NCBI RefSeq assembly: GCF_000428865.1
Contig: NZ_AUAT01000005.1
Location: 36,569-100,568 of the forward strand
Length of the DNA stretch: 64,000 nt
Reading direction: 5' to 3'
From: Eremococcus coleocola DSM 15696
Lineage (GTDB): Bacteria; Bacillota; Bacilli; Lactobacillales; Aerococcaceae
Positions within the stretch are counted from its first letter, which is position 1, and each line of letters starts with the position of its first letter. Below the pieces are notes generated by a model that had not been told where the DNA came from, made no database searches, and saw nothing but the letters and a program-made list of their open reading frames with translations. Of this stretch, positions 8,221 through 16,470 are shown in pieces. A program made the translations under genes and the position numbers.

Positions 8221-9066
8221 TCACTTAATATTATTTACGATTTCCCGACTAGCTAGTAAACTGGCCTTAGTCTCATCTAAATGCCGGGTCACTAATCCAT
8301 AGTATAAAATATCCGTTATAATCAAGGAAGCAAACCGTGATTGAATGGCACCTAAGCGAATATTACCTTCCTTGGCTGGAATATACAAGGAACAATCAGC
8401 CAATTTAGCCAAATAAGAATTCAAATGGAAACCCGTCACGGCAATTATTTTTGCTCCCTTAGCCTTAGCTTGGTCAGCTGCCACTGTCACTGTATTGGTC
8501 ATACCCGAATAAGAAACCGCCAACAAGACATCATCCTGATTAATATGGGCAAACTGAGCGAGTAGGATATGATGGTCTGGATTATGAATTACTTGTTTGC
8601 CCATGCGGGTTAGTTTATGCAAGAAATCTGTCACCACCACACTGGAACCGCCTACCCCAACCATATAGATACGTTGGGCTTGATCTAGCCAAGTAATCGC
8701 TTGGTCTAAGTCACTCTGGTTTAACAAGGATAAGGTACCTTGGAGACTTTGCTCCACTAATTGACCCTCTTTTTGAATTAAACTCGTAACCGATTCATTG
8801 GCTTCTAGCATATTAGCAGGATCATTCTTTACTTGTTCACTACGAGCGAGTGCTATCTTTAAGTCACGAATGCCACTATAACCTAATTTGCGGGCAAAAC
8901 GATTCCAGGCTGAAGGAGAAGTACTCGTTAGATGAGCAAGGTCGGCTGAAGATGACTCAACGATTTGATTCGGTTGAGCTAGAATAAAATCAGCTATTCT
9001 AACTTCCGTCTCTGTCAACTGATCATAGGATTGTTTAATCCGGTAAATTGTGCTCAACAGCCTCAT
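8221..9066 (-). CDS. murR: RpiR/MurR-family transcriptional regulator with SIS domain
   Basis: 281 residues. An N-terminal RpiR-type helix-turn-helix (about 1-77; ADLAHLTSTSPSAWNRFARKLGYSG) is followed by a sugar-phosphate-binding SIS domain (about 120-250; MVGVGGSSVVVTDF and AVSYSGMTNTV). By analogy with MurR it probably senses MurNAc-6-phosphate and controls this operon. This is inferred from family and location, so the symbol is provisional. The ATG at 9066 directly abuts the AGGAAGG ribosome-binding site; the TTG three codons later has better spacing and may be the true start. It lies five bases after the kinase gene and eight before anmK. Confidence 0.85.
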   Translation of the reverse strand: MRLLSTIYRIKQSYDQLTETEVRIADFILAQPNQIVESSSADLAHLTSTSPSAWNRFARKLGYSGIRDLKIALARSEQVKNDPANMLEANESVTSLIQKEGQLVEQSLQGTLSLLNQSDLDQAITWLDQAQRIYMVGVGGSSVVVTDFLHKLTRMGKQVIHNPDHHILLAQFAHINQDDVLLAVSYSGMTNTVTVAADQAKAKGAKIIAVTGFHLNSYLAKLADCSLYIPAKEGNIRLGAIQSRFASLIITDILYYGLVTRHLDETKASLLASREIVNNIK

Positions 9067-9071
9067 CCTTC

Positions 9072-9968
9072 CTAAATTAAATCTTTAGCAATTAAATAAG
9101 CACCATATTCAGGCGCTTGTAATGGCGCTTGTAACTGAAATTTCGACGCCAAACTAGTCTGAAAGGCTTGGCGTAAGATGTCTTTACTTTCCCAAAGTCC
9201 TCCAACCGTTGAGACAGGACAACCCTGAGGAAAATGACTGGCTAAGGCTTGGACTAATCGTCCCAGTTCTAAACCAGCTTTTTCAAACAGGTCTTGCATA
9301 TGTGGGTCACCTTCTTTAGCGAGTTTGGCTGCATCTTTAGCGAGTTGAGCAACTTGACTACGATGACCTACAAAATGATCATTACTGTATTTAATTAAAT
9401 CTAGAGGCTCATTCAACTGAAACTTATCCCATAAGTAGTCATGGAGAATCGTTTTTTCTAGCCGTCCATCCAACTGTTGGCTAAAAAGTTCTAACAAATG
9501 CTGGCCAATCCAATAAGAAGAACCTTCATCGCCAAGGAAATATCCCCAACCGCCGGCTCTTAAAATTTCTTGGCCGACTTTGGCATAGGCGATTGACCCT
9601 GTACCCGCAATGACAATAATTCCGTCTTGACCACCCAAAGCACCATATAAGGCAATTTCAGCATCACTCACTAAATGATAAGAATAGGGAGACAAAGCCG
9701 ATGCTGTAACTAATTCAAGTTCCCGCTTCATAACTTGGTTGCCGTAACCAGCTAAACCTAAAGAGATAAATAAATCTTGCGGTGAAATATCTAAATCTTT
9801 GATTAAGTTTTGCACGCCTTGATATAAGGTGAGACGGGCCTGATTTTGGCTCACTTGCATTAAATGGCAAGACCCACTTTGAAAGGTTTTTAGGGGAATC
9901 CCCATTACATCATAGAGGACAAACTTAGTCTTGGTCCCGCCCCCATCCACTCCAATGATATATTTCAT
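9072..9968 (-). CDS. BadF/BadG-family amino-sugar kinase (GlcNAc/MurNAc kinase)
   Basis: 298-residue ASKHA kinase of the BadF/BadG/BcrA family, which includes N-acetylglucosamine kinase and clostridial MurK. The phosphate-1 motif GVDGGGTKTKFVLYD is at residues 6-20. An IIVIAGTGSIAYAK motif near 112 and a GGWGYFLGDEGSSYWIG motif near 138 follow. In this operon it would phosphorylate the GlcNAc released when MupG cleaves MurNAc-6P-GlcNAc, or free MurNAc. Which sugar it prefers cannot be read from the sequence. Translational coupling is likely, with only two bases between the mupG stop and this start. Confidence 0.88.
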   Translation of the reverse strand: MKYIIGVDGGGTKTKFVLYDVMGIPLKTFQSGSCHLMQVSQNQARLTLYQGVQNLIKDLDISPQDLFISLGLAGYGNQVMKRELELVTASALSPYSYHLVSDAEIALYGALGGQDGIIVIAGTGSIAYAKVGQEILRAGGWGYFLGDEGSSYWIGQHLLELFSQQLDGRLEKTILHDYLWDKFQLNEPLDLIKYSNDHFVGHRSQVAQLAKDAAKLAKEGDPHMQDLFEKAGLELGRLVQALASHFPQGCPVSTVGGLWESKDILRQAFQTSLASKFQLQAPLQAPEYGAYLIAKDLI

Positions 9969-9970
9969 AG

Positions 9971-11062
9971 CTAAGCTCTTTTCAATTTAAATTTCTGCCA
10001 TGGTTTGATTTCATCCAAAATAAAAACTTCCTCAGGACGAATATGACCGACCACATTAGATTTACCAGAATTCTGCATGTCCTTCAGCGCAATCTGTAAT
10101 TCACCGGCATAATGACCGTATTCAGAACTTTCGATGATGACATCGCCCCGTTTAATGGTATCCACGGCGTTAAAAACAGGGAAGTCATAGCCTTTATACT
10201 TAACTCGACTTTGGGTGGACCGTAAGAAGTATTGACTTTGATCACCTCGGTTGAAATGAAATTCATCAAAGAGAATCTTACTTTCGATATCACCTAAAGA
10301 AGCCACGGGATCTACATCGAGGGTAACCAAAGACAAGTCTAATTGACCCACTGCTTTTAGTTCTTCCTCTGAAGCATAGCAATTAGATATCAGAATATCA
10401 TCCACCGCATTCATAGCTAAAAGGTGTTTTACTTGTACATCCAAAGGTAAATGACGGTGGCCTTCTAAAGTAGGTAGTCCATCTTCCACCGGCCAGGGAC
10501 CAAAGCTGTTTTCTACCTGACTGGTCACAAAAGCAGCCGTCCGCAGACCATAGTGTTTGAAACGTTGGCTGGTCCGTTTAAAGAAATCTAGTCCCAAACC
10601 AGAATAATTATGGGGATAAAAGTTATGACAACCGTACAATTGATAAGCATTAGGTTGGAAATCCATAATCGTATCAATCGTATGAACATCATTGGACATA
10701 TTTATTTCGACTTTTAGCCCTTGTGGATTAAAGGTCATCATGGCCTCTTCCACCCCAGAAAAACCGGCATCCAACCGTAATCCATCCGCCCCAATTTCCT
10801 TAAAGAAGGACAAATCTTGGTAAGAAATCCCTAATTGACTAAAAATCCGCGGGGCAATATCCACAATCACTTCAAAGCCCTTAGCCTTAGCATAATCATT
10901 AATTTCTTTAAAATTAGCTTTTACAAGGTCTACATCACCATCCACTTGTAAGAGGGAGGAAAAGACCCGGCTAAAGCCATATTTGGCGGCTAAGTCCAAA
11001 TACTCTTTCACTCGTTGTGGTTCACTTTTTTCAGGATAAATTGAAATTCCTAATTTTCGCAT
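9971..11062 (-). CDS. mupG: 6-phospho-N-acetylmuramidase (DUF871 family)
   Basis: 363 residues of the DUF871 family, shown in Staphylococcus aureus to be MupG, which hydrolyses MurNAc-6-phosphate-GlcNAc to MurNAc-6P and GlcNAc. The characteristic start MRKLGISIYPEKSEPQRVKEYL, the TIM-barrel LRLDAGFSGVEE region near residue 95 and the C-terminal cyclophilin-like domain (about 250-363) are all visible. It follows the PTS IIC gene but is separated from it by an intrinsic terminator, suggesting lower expression than the transporter. Its product MurNAc-6P goes to MurQ. Confidence 0.92.
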   Translation of the reverse strand: MRKLGISIYPEKSEPQRVKEYLDLAAKYGFSRVFSSLLQVDGDVDLVKANFKEINDYAKAKGFEVIVDIAPRIFSQLGISYQDLSFFKEIGADGLRLDAGFSGVEEAMMTFNPQGLKVEINMSNDVHTIDTIMDFQPNAYQLYGCHNFYPHNYSGLGLDFFKRTSQRFKHYGLRTAAFVTSQVENSFGPWPVEDGLPTLEGHRHLPLDVQVKHLLAMNAVDDILISNCYASEEELKAVGQLDLSLVTLDVDPVASLGDIESKILFDEFHFNRGDQSQYFLRSTQSRVKYKGYDFPVFNAVDTIKRGDVIIESSEYGHYAGELQIALKDMQNSGKSNVVGHIRPEEVFILDEIKPWQKFKLKRA

Positions 11063-11080
11063 AATAAACTCCTTTTTGAT

Positions 11081-11131
11081 AAAAAACGGGTAATGAAAAG
11101 AAGAGTCTAGGACTATCTTTTTATACCCGTT
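11081..11131 (-). terminator. Internal terminator between PTS IIC and mupG
   Basis: AACGGGTA (11085-11092) pairs with TACCCGTT (11124-11131), followed on the minus strand by a run of Ts. It is within the operon, with same-strand genes 24 bases away on one side and 19 on the other, so it should be a partial terminator. Confidence 0.75.
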
Positions 11132-11155
11132 CTTACTTCGATTAACTTACTCGGC

Positions 11156-12508
11156 TTATTCTGCCGTGATATCTTGGCCGGCTTCTTCTTTTAAGAGTTG
11201 ACGGTCATAAATTTTAACGAATGGATAGTATCCAACAACGGATACAAAAATTAAAACGATACTCAAGATAATGGCTCGCCAGTCGGTACCGGTTGCCAAG
11301 AAAGCCCCAATTGGACCAGGCAAGGTCCAAGCTGGACTAGATACCACTGGATTCACCAAACCTAATTTAGTGGCAAACCAAGAAATAACTAATGAAACAA
11401 GGGGTACTAAGTTAAATGGGATAATTAAGGTTGGGTTCAAAACTATCGGTAAACCAAAGATAATTGGTTCATTGATATTAAAGATAGCTGGCACAATCGC
11501 TGTCCGACCTAAAGTCTTCAAGTATTTAGATTTGGCCATGAAGACTAAGAGAATGGCCAAGCCTAAAGCAGAACCAGCCCCACCAATCCAAACAAACCAT
11601 TGATAGAAGGGTTCAGCGGCAATATTTGGAATCATTGTTTTATCGGCAAAAGCTTGAATATTTTCATCTAAGAGAATGAGCCAAACTGGACGTACAAGCG
11701 AACCTACGATGGAAGCACCGTGGATCCCAAATGACCAGAAGAAGGTAGTCAAGAATACAATCACGATGGCAGATGGCAAGGTATCAGAGGCATGAACTAA
11801 AGGTGTAACTATCTTAGCCACAATACCATGCACATCAATGTCTAAGAACATGGTAATTGTTGCAACCACTAAAAGGATAATTGCAGCTGGGGTTAAAGAT
11901 TCAAAGGACCGCGCCACAGAGGCTGGTACTTGCGGTGGCATTGAAATTTTAAAGCCAGATGTTTGCGTAAGTCGGTAAACTTCAACCGCAAAGAAAGCCG
12001 CCAAAATCCCTATGAACATCCCAGCTGAACCTAGGTTTGGCATCGGAATCACTAAGCCAGCTGGCACCTGTGCCACAAAATCAGCTAACTCTTGGTTATT
12101 CTCAGCTAATTTAGTAATGCCTTCGGTCACAGCAGGACTCATTTTAGGAATAATAGTTAGTAAGAAGGCTAGTTCAGAAAGAATCCCACCTGAAAGACCA
12201 TCCAAATCATAAGAGCGTGATAGAGAGAAACCAATGCCAAAGACCGCATAAAGGGTCATGATGTACATAGACATCCGGTAGGGTAAAAGAATCTTAAATT
12301 GGTTTTCCATAATAAATTGAGTAAAACCCCACTCGGCCGGTAATGAATTCGGTAAGAAAGCGATAACCATAAACATAGACGAAACAATAATTAAAGGTAA
12401 AGTGGCGACGATACCATCCCGGACCGCTCTAAGGTGGCGTTGTTCCGCTAACTTAGCCATCGGGGTTGAAAACTTAGAATCTAGAATATCTGCTAATTTT
12501 TCAAACAT
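11156..12508 (-). CDS. PTS lactose/cellobiose family IIC component
   Basis: 450-residue polytopic permease of the CelB/LicC type. The N-terminal FEKLADILDSKFSTPMAKLAEQRHLRAVRDGI is typical of cellobiose-family EIIC, as are later GIHGASIVGSLVRPVW and NINEPIIFGLPIVLNP motifs, the latter containing the conserved Asn-Glu-Pro. It follows IIB by 11 bases. Cellobiose or chitobiose would be the default call, but the surrounding murQ, mupG, amino-sugar kinase and anmK genes point to a muropeptide disaccharide such as MurNAc-GlcNAc. No separate MurP-type (glucose-family) permease is present in the operon. Substrate is inferred from context only. Confidence 0.9.
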   Translation of the reverse strand: MFEKLADILDSKFSTPMAKLAEQRHLRAVRDGIVATLPLIIVSSMFMVIAFLPNSLPAEWGFTQFIMENQFKILLPYRMSMYIMTLYAVFGIGFSLSRSYDLDGLSGGILSELAFLLTIIPKMSPAVTEGITKLAENNQELADFVAQVPAGLVIPMPNLGSAGMFIGILAAFFAVEVYRLTQTSGFKISMPPQVPASVARSFESLTPAAIILLVVATITMFLDIDVHGIVAKIVTPLVHASDTLPSAIVIVFLTTFFWSFGIHGASIVGSLVRPVWLILLDENIQAFADKTMIPNIAAEPFYQWFVWIGGAGSALGLAILLVFMAKSKYLKTLGRTAIVPAIFNINEPIIFGLPIVLNPTLIIPFNLVPLVSLVISWFATKLGLVNPVVSSPAWTLPGPIGAFLATGTDWRAIILSIVLIFVSVVGYYPFVKIYDRQLLKEEAGQDITAE

Positions 12509-12519
12509 TGACTTTCCTC

Positions 12520-12840
12520 CTAATCTAAAATGTCACCGAGTTCATCGGTAATTTGTTTTAATAAGAATTTGCCGCCAATTGGAGTATAACCCTTAGGGGC
12601 AACAAGAAGAATTGGCACATTATTTTGATCAGCCAACTCTTTTAAATGATCAAAGCGATGGCGAATTTGTGGAGCGACTAAGGCTAAGACATAATCCTTA
12701 GTAATCTCATCTTCAAAGGCTTGACTGGATGCTTCATGAACTTCAACATCCTTACCGGCCGCTTGGGCCGCATCTTGTAACGATTTAGCTGCAATGGCAG
12801 ATGACATCCCACCCGCACAGGCTAATAATACTTTCTTCAT
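12520..12840 (-). CDS. PTS lactose/cellobiose family IIB component
   Basis: 106-residue cytoplasmic phosphoryl carrier. The active cysteine is C8 in MKKVLLACAGGMSSAIAAKS, the hallmark of lactose/cellobiose IIB. I start at ATG 12840 behind GTAGGAGGG; an in-frame upstream extension is hydrophobic and overlaps the previous gene, so it is not the real start. It receives phosphate from the IIA encoded two genes upstream and passes it to the sugar bound by IIC. The small membrane protein gene separates IIA from IIB, which is unusual. Confidence 0.95.
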   Translation of the reverse strand: MKKVLLACAGGMSSAIAAKSLQDAAQAAGKDVEVHEASSQAFEDEITKDYVLALVAPQIRHRFDHLKELADQNNVPILLVAPKGYTPIGGKFLLKQITDELGDILD

Positions 12841-12851
12841 TTGTATCCCTC

Positions 12852-13172
12852 CTACATAATAATGCCCGCAAAGGCAAAGATAAATAAAATAAAACCACAC
12901 ACTAGACTTGCCGCCCCAACCAACAGATAAAATTGTTTATCTAAGGGCTTTTTTAATACTAATCGGTATTGACTAAATACTGTTCCAAACCCTGCCAAAA
13001 GGCCACCTAGGATAACCGTCCACCAATTATAATTTGAGGTGACTTGTTTAAGTGCCAAAGGCACCAGGGTAACCGCTAAAATCAGAAACAGTAACATTAA
13101 AAGTGAACTTTGATAAGAAAAACGTGGCAGTTCATTTTTTGCCCTATCTTGTGGCTCAGTGTTTTTAGTCAT
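12852..13172 (-). CDS. Unknown three-helix membrane protein inside the PTS operon
   Basis: 106 residues from ATG 13172 (MTKNTEPQDRAKNEL), preceded by a GGAG seven bases upstream and overlapping the IIA stop by eight bases. An earlier in-frame ATG at 13190 is possible but lies well inside the IIA gene. I see a polar N-terminus and three hydrophobic segments (about 26-45, 52-69, 80-106), the last reaching the C-terminus. I recognise no family. It is translationally coupled to IIA and followed 11 bases later by IIB, so it is co-produced with the transporter. A role in permease assembly or as an accessory subunit is speculation. Confidence 0.75.
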   Translation of the reverse strand: MTKNTEPQDRAKNELPRFSYQSSLLMLLFLILAVTLVPLALKQVTSNYNWWTVILGGLLAGFGTVFSQYRLVLKKPLDKQFYLLVGAASLVCGFILFIFAFAGIIM

Positions 13173-13494
13173 GTCCTTGCTCCAAGGCATAGAGACGCTT
13201 GTTCATCTTGATGATGTTTTCAGCCAAAGATCTAACTTCTAAAGAAGTCATCAAATGGTCTTGGGCATGGACAAATAAGACCGTCACCTCATGGTGTTTA
13301 CCGGCTGCCTCTTCTTGAATCAAATTGGTTTGAATTTGATGGGCGCCCTTGAGCTCTTCATCAGCTTCAGCCAATAACTTATCGGCAGCTGCAAAATCAC
13401 CTGCTTCTGACTTAGCAATCGCTTCATAAACCAAGCCTTTGGCGTTCCCTCCCTTAGCAATAATTTCAAAAATAATTAATTCCATATCTTCCAT
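13165..13494 (-). CDS. PTS lactose/cellobiose family IIA component
   Basis: 109-residue helical IIA protein that accepts phosphate from HPr. The phosphorylated His is H76 in VTVLFVHAQDHLMTS, and ELKGAHQIQTNLIQEEAAG and SLAENIIKMNKRLYALE are typical of CelC/LacF proteins. ATG 13494 is preceded by an AGGTGA ribosome-binding site four bases after the murQ stop. Second gene of the operon, and the only IIA for the IIB and IIC encoded downstream. Confidence 0.95.
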   Translation of the reverse strand: MEDMELIIFEIIAKGGNAKGLVYEAIAKSEAGDFAAADKLLAEADEELKGAHQIQTNLIQEEAAGKHHEVTVLFVHAQDHLMTSLEVRSLAENIIKMNKRLYALEQGHD

Positions 13495-13498
13495 TTTT

Positions 13499-14401
13499 TC
13501 ACCTATTTTCTAAAATTAACCGAACATGACCGTCTTTAGCCGCCAATTCAGCTTGGGCTTGGGCCCGATCTACTTGTAATTTATGCATAACCAAGGCTGT
13601 CTTAACATGATAATCAGCTGCTTCTAGTAAAGCCTTATAATCTATATCTTCGTGAATCAGGGCTTTTAAAATATTAATGGCCCGCTTTTCAAGTTTCTGG
13701 TTGGAGGTTTTTAAGTCTACCATGTAATTCTGGTAGGCCTTACCACTTCTAACCATGGCTGCCGTAGAAATCATATTTAAGACCATTTTCTGCGCAGAAC
13801 CGGCCTTTAGCCGGGTTGAGCCAGCCAAAACTTCCGGACCTGTAACAACCTCTACGGGGAAATCAACCAAACTTGAAACTTTAGCTCCCGCCACGCAGGA
13901 AACTGATCCAGTAGAAGCACCCACTTCTTTAGCATAAGACAGGGCTCCTAGGACAAAGGGGGTTCGGCCACTAGCTGCTATACCAATGACGATATCTTGA
14001 GCTGTCATGCCTTTGGCCTGAAGAGCTTCTTGACCTGCTTGGGGACTGTCTTCCACGCCTTCCTTGGCTTTAAAAATCGCTTCCTTGCCCCCGGCAATCA
14101 CACCTTGGAATAGTTGAGCTGACACTCCAAAAGTAGGCGGACACTCGGAAGCATCTAAAATACCTAACCGTCCAGAGGTACCCGCGCCAACATAAAAGAC
14201 CCGCCCCCCAGCCTGTAAAGCTTGGTAGGCCGCTTCAGCTAAACGACCTATCTGGTCCTGGGCCTCATGGACCGCATCGATGACAGCCTGGTCTTCCTGA
14301 TTCATCAGGGCTACGATTTGCTGACTGGTCATTTGATCTAGGTCACGCGAACGCGGATTATTCCCCTCAGTATTCAAACTTTCAATCACTTCATTTTCCA
14401 T
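13499..14401 (-). CDS. murQ: N-acetylmuramic acid 6-phosphate etherase
   Basis: Cleaves the lactyl ether of MurNAc-6P to give GlcNAc-6P and D-lactate in the cytoplasm. 300 residues, usual length. The N-terminus TEGNNPRSRDLDQMTSQQIVALMNQED and the SIS-domain motif FYVGAGTSGRLGILDASECPPTFG (about 70-93) are diagnostic. First gene of the operon; its substrate is produced by MupG and AnmK encoded downstream. The leader contains a near-perfect cre site, so carbon catabolite repression is expected. Confidence 0.97.
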   Translation of the reverse strand: MENEVIESLNTEGNNPRSRDLDQMTSQQIVALMNQEDQAVIDAVHEAQDQIGRLAEAAYQALQAGGRVFYVGAGTSGRLGILDASECPPTFGVSAQLFQGVIAGGKEAIFKAKEGVEDSPQAGQEALQAKGMTAQDIVIGIAASGRTPFVLGALSYAKEVGASTGSVSCVAGAKVSSLVDFPVEVVTGPEVLAGSTRLKAGSAQKMVLNMISTAAMVRSGKAYQNYMVDLKTSNQKLEKRAINILKALIHEDIDYKALLEAADYHVKTALVMHKLQVDRAQAQAELAAKDGHVRLILENR

Positions 14402-14417
14402 ACGCCACCTCTTTTCT

Positions 14418-14431
14418 TAATAGCGCTTTCA
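14418..14431. promoter_or_regulatory. cre site (CcpA operator) in the murQ leader
   Basis: TGAAAGCGCTATTA on the minus strand matches the cre consensus TGWAANCGNTNWCA at 13 of 14 positions. It lies 17-30 bases before the murQ start and downstream of a plausible TATAGT -10 (14443-14448), so CcpA would act as a roadblock. Match seen; function inferred. Confidence 0.75.
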
Positions 14432-14552
14432 AAGATACTCATACTATACCATACTTTACAATTGATGAAAATAATTTCTTGAAATTTAATAAATAATTTG
14501 GAAAATATTTTTAGAAGTCTAATTTACTTTCAGGCTCTTACTCGTAATATAA

Positions 14553-14585
14553 AAAGAGCTAGGGATACATTATCCCTAGCTCTTT
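14553..14585. terminator. Bidirectional terminator between ogt and murQ
   Basis: A perfect 15-bp stem (14553-14567 with 14571-14585) with a three-base loop, flanked by A and T runs. It ends ogt transcription and insulates the murQ promoter. Confidence 0.85.
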
Positions 14586-14701
14586 AAGTCTATTTAATTT
14601 ATTCATTTAACTTGCTTTTACCAAGCTTATGCACCATCAGAAAGTATTAATAATAAAACAAAATCAATTGTGGCTGGACAAGGAAGCCCAGCTCTTCTAG
14701 C

Positions 14702-15166
14702 CTAACATTTACATTTAGGTCCTTCAATGGCTAATAAATCAGATTTCATTTGCACCCCACCAGCATAGCCCTTCAAATCACCATTTGATCCAACCACCCG
14801 ATGACAAGGAATTAGCATCAATAGCTTATTATCCCGACAAGCAGCACCCACCGCGCGAACAGCATTGGGTTGACCAATTATTTCAGCCACTTCTTGATAA
14901 GTCTTTGTTTGGCCGTAGGGAATATCTAATAAAGCAGACCATACTTTCTTTTGGAAGTCTGTTCCGTCTAACAGGTAAGGTAGGTTAAATTCTTTACGTT
15001 TTCCTTCCATAAATTCAGATAACTCAATAAAAGCCTGATCAGACAAGGAGCTCGTTTGACTAGAACCATCAAAATTATCAACATTCGCAATGGATAGTAT
15101 TTGATCCTCTGTGTATTCAATTTGTAATAACCCATACGGAAATGGATAAATAGCAATTTGGTTCAT
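14702..15166 (-). CDS. ogt: Methylated-DNA--protein-cysteine methyltransferase
   Basis: Suicidal DNA-repair protein that removes alkyl groups from O6-alkylguanine. 154 residues from ATG 15166, chosen because AAGGAGAT lies four bases upstream; an earlier in-frame ATG at 15199 lacks a site. The acceptor cysteine is in LIPCHRVVGSNG near residue 124, preceded by the helix-turn-helix region IPYGQTKTYQEVAEIIGQPNAVRAVG. The C-terminus ends in KCKC. Monocistronic, no regulatory link to neighbours seen. Confidence 0.95.
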   Translation of the reverse strand: MNQIAIYPFPYGLLQIEYTEDQILSIANVDNFDGSSQTSSLSDQAFIELSEFMEGKRKEFNLPYLLDGTDFQKKVWSALLDIPYGQTKTYQEVAEIIGQPNAVRAVGAACRDNKLLMLIPCHRVVGSNGDLKGYAGGVQMKSDLLAIEGPKCKC

Positions 15167-15276
15167 GGTAATCTCCTTAAACTCAATAAAAGTTATCACT
15201 ATTACTATAACAATTTACGTTGAATAATCAATAAGTTTTCGCAGATTACAGAAATATATTTAAGGTAATTTTGCTT

Positions 15277-16137
15277 TTATTCTGCCTTTTCTTGAACTTC
15301 TTTCACTAAATCCCAAGCCGCAATTGATCCACCTTCGGTAACTTCTTCAATTTTCTTAGCCACATCATCGGTTTGGAAAAGTTCAACAACTTTTTGATAT
15401 AAGGGATTATCTTTATCTTCTTCCCGCGCTGCAATAATATTCACCCGGTCAACATTTATAGTTTCTGGTGTATCCCCATAAACATAGATGGCATCACTCG
15501 GTTTAAAGTTAGATGCTGATAGGAATGAATCATCAATAAAGGCTGCATCCACATCTGGGACAGAAGCTGGAATTTGAGCGCCATCTAATTCAATAATATC
15601 TAAATGTTTAGGGTTTTCTTCAATATCAGACACAGTTGGTAATAATTCCCCATTATCCTTTAAGCTAATTAAACCAGCCCTTTCTAAGGTTTGTAAATTA
15701 TAACCTAGACTAGTTGGCGCAGAGTTCACAGCGATTTTTGCCCCCTCAGGAAGATCATCAAAGGATTGATATTTTTCTGAATAAACCCGAGTTGGTACCG
15801 CAACTGTATAACCTATCGTTACGATATGACCATCATTTTCTTTATTCCAATTTTCTAAGAAAACTTCATGTTGGAAGGCATTTAAATCGATTGATCCATC
15901 GGTTAGGGCGGTATTTGGAATATTATAGTCAGTTAATAATACGACCTCAATATTAATTCCTTCTTCTTCCTTAGCTTTTTCAGCGACATACTTCCAAATA
16001 TCTTCGTACAGTTCACCTACCACACCGACTTTAACGGTTTGACCCTCAAATTCTTTATCCGCTGCTTTGACACTGGCAGGCGCAAAAATTGAGACTAAAA
16101 CAGCTAAACTACAAATAAATGAAATAATTTTTTTCAT
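15277..16137 (-). CDS. metQ: MetQ-like methionine-binding protein (NlpA family)
   Basis: 286-residue extracellular substrate-binding protein of the NlpA/MetQ family. It has a signal peptide MKKIISFICSLAVLVSIFAP ending near ASVKA-AD, then VGELYEDIWKYVAEKAKEEEGINIEVV and the family motif LTDGSIDLNAFQHEVFLENWNK. Unlike most Gram-positive MetQ proteins there is no lipobox at the cleavage site, so it looks secreted rather than lipid-anchored. Start is ATG 16137; in-frame extension upstream falls in the T-box leader. No metN or metP genes flank it, so it must work with a transporter encoded elsewhere. The methionine assignment rests on the family and the T-box upstream. Confidence 0.88.
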   Translation of the reverse strand: MKKIISFICSLAVLVSIFAPASVKAADKEFEGQTVKVGVVGELYEDIWKYVAEKAKEEEGINIEVVLLTDYNIPNTALTDGSIDLNAFQHEVFLENWNKENDGHIVTIGYTVAVPTRVYSEKYQSFDDLPEGAKIAVNSAPTSLGYNLQTLERAGLISLKDNGELLPTVSDIEENPKHLDIIELDGAQIPASVPDVDAAFIDDSFLSASNFKPSDAIYVYGDTPETINVDRVNIIAAREEDKDNPLYQKVVELFQTDDVAKKIEEVTEGGSIAAWDLVKEVQEKAE

Positions 16138-16182
16138 ATTAATCCTTCTTTCTTTATTCTCAACAACAAACAACAAAAAGTG

Positions 16183-16470
16183 GAAAATAAAAAGAGAGAC
16201 CCATCCAAAAGGACGAATCTCTCGTGTTACCACCTTTAATTTATTATAACATCACTGTTATAACCTTCTTAAGTACTGCCATCATACATAGATCGCTAAT
16301 ACTCGTATTCAATATCGGGAATACCCGCACACCTTTTACTGCAGCTCAAGGCATGACCTCTCCAAGACCATTTTCGTTTAATTATCACCATCTGTTTCCA
16401 CCAACCACAGACTCTCTAAAGGTTGCCTTAAACTACTTATCTCTTCAATGAGAAAAATATTAAATTTATG
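16183..16470 (-). ncRNA. T-box riboswitch, probably methionine-specific
   Basis: The minus strand carries the T-box sequence AAAGGTGGTAACACG (16223-16237). It is followed by an intrinsic terminator (GAGAGA 16194-16199 with TCTCTC 16218-16223, then TTTTTATTTT). Upstream lies a Stem I distal hairpin (TCTGT...ACAGA) containing GGTGGAAACAG-like sequence. A GAAAATGG stretch places a candidate ATG (Met) specifier at 16369-16371, in keeping with the metQ gene it precedes. The T-box and terminator are seen; the specifier codon assignment is inferred and would need a folded alignment. Confidence 0.88.

Larger units (their letters stand above)
14402..14701. other. Intergenic region murQ to ogt
   Basis: This 300-base gap holds the murQ leader with the cre site and a weak promoter (TTTTCA at 14466-14471, 17 bases, TATAGT at 14443-14448). 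It also holds the strong terminator at 14553-14585. A weaker GCTGG/CCAGC hairpin near 14660-14695 lies just after ogt. I see no gene in it. Confidence 0.6.
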
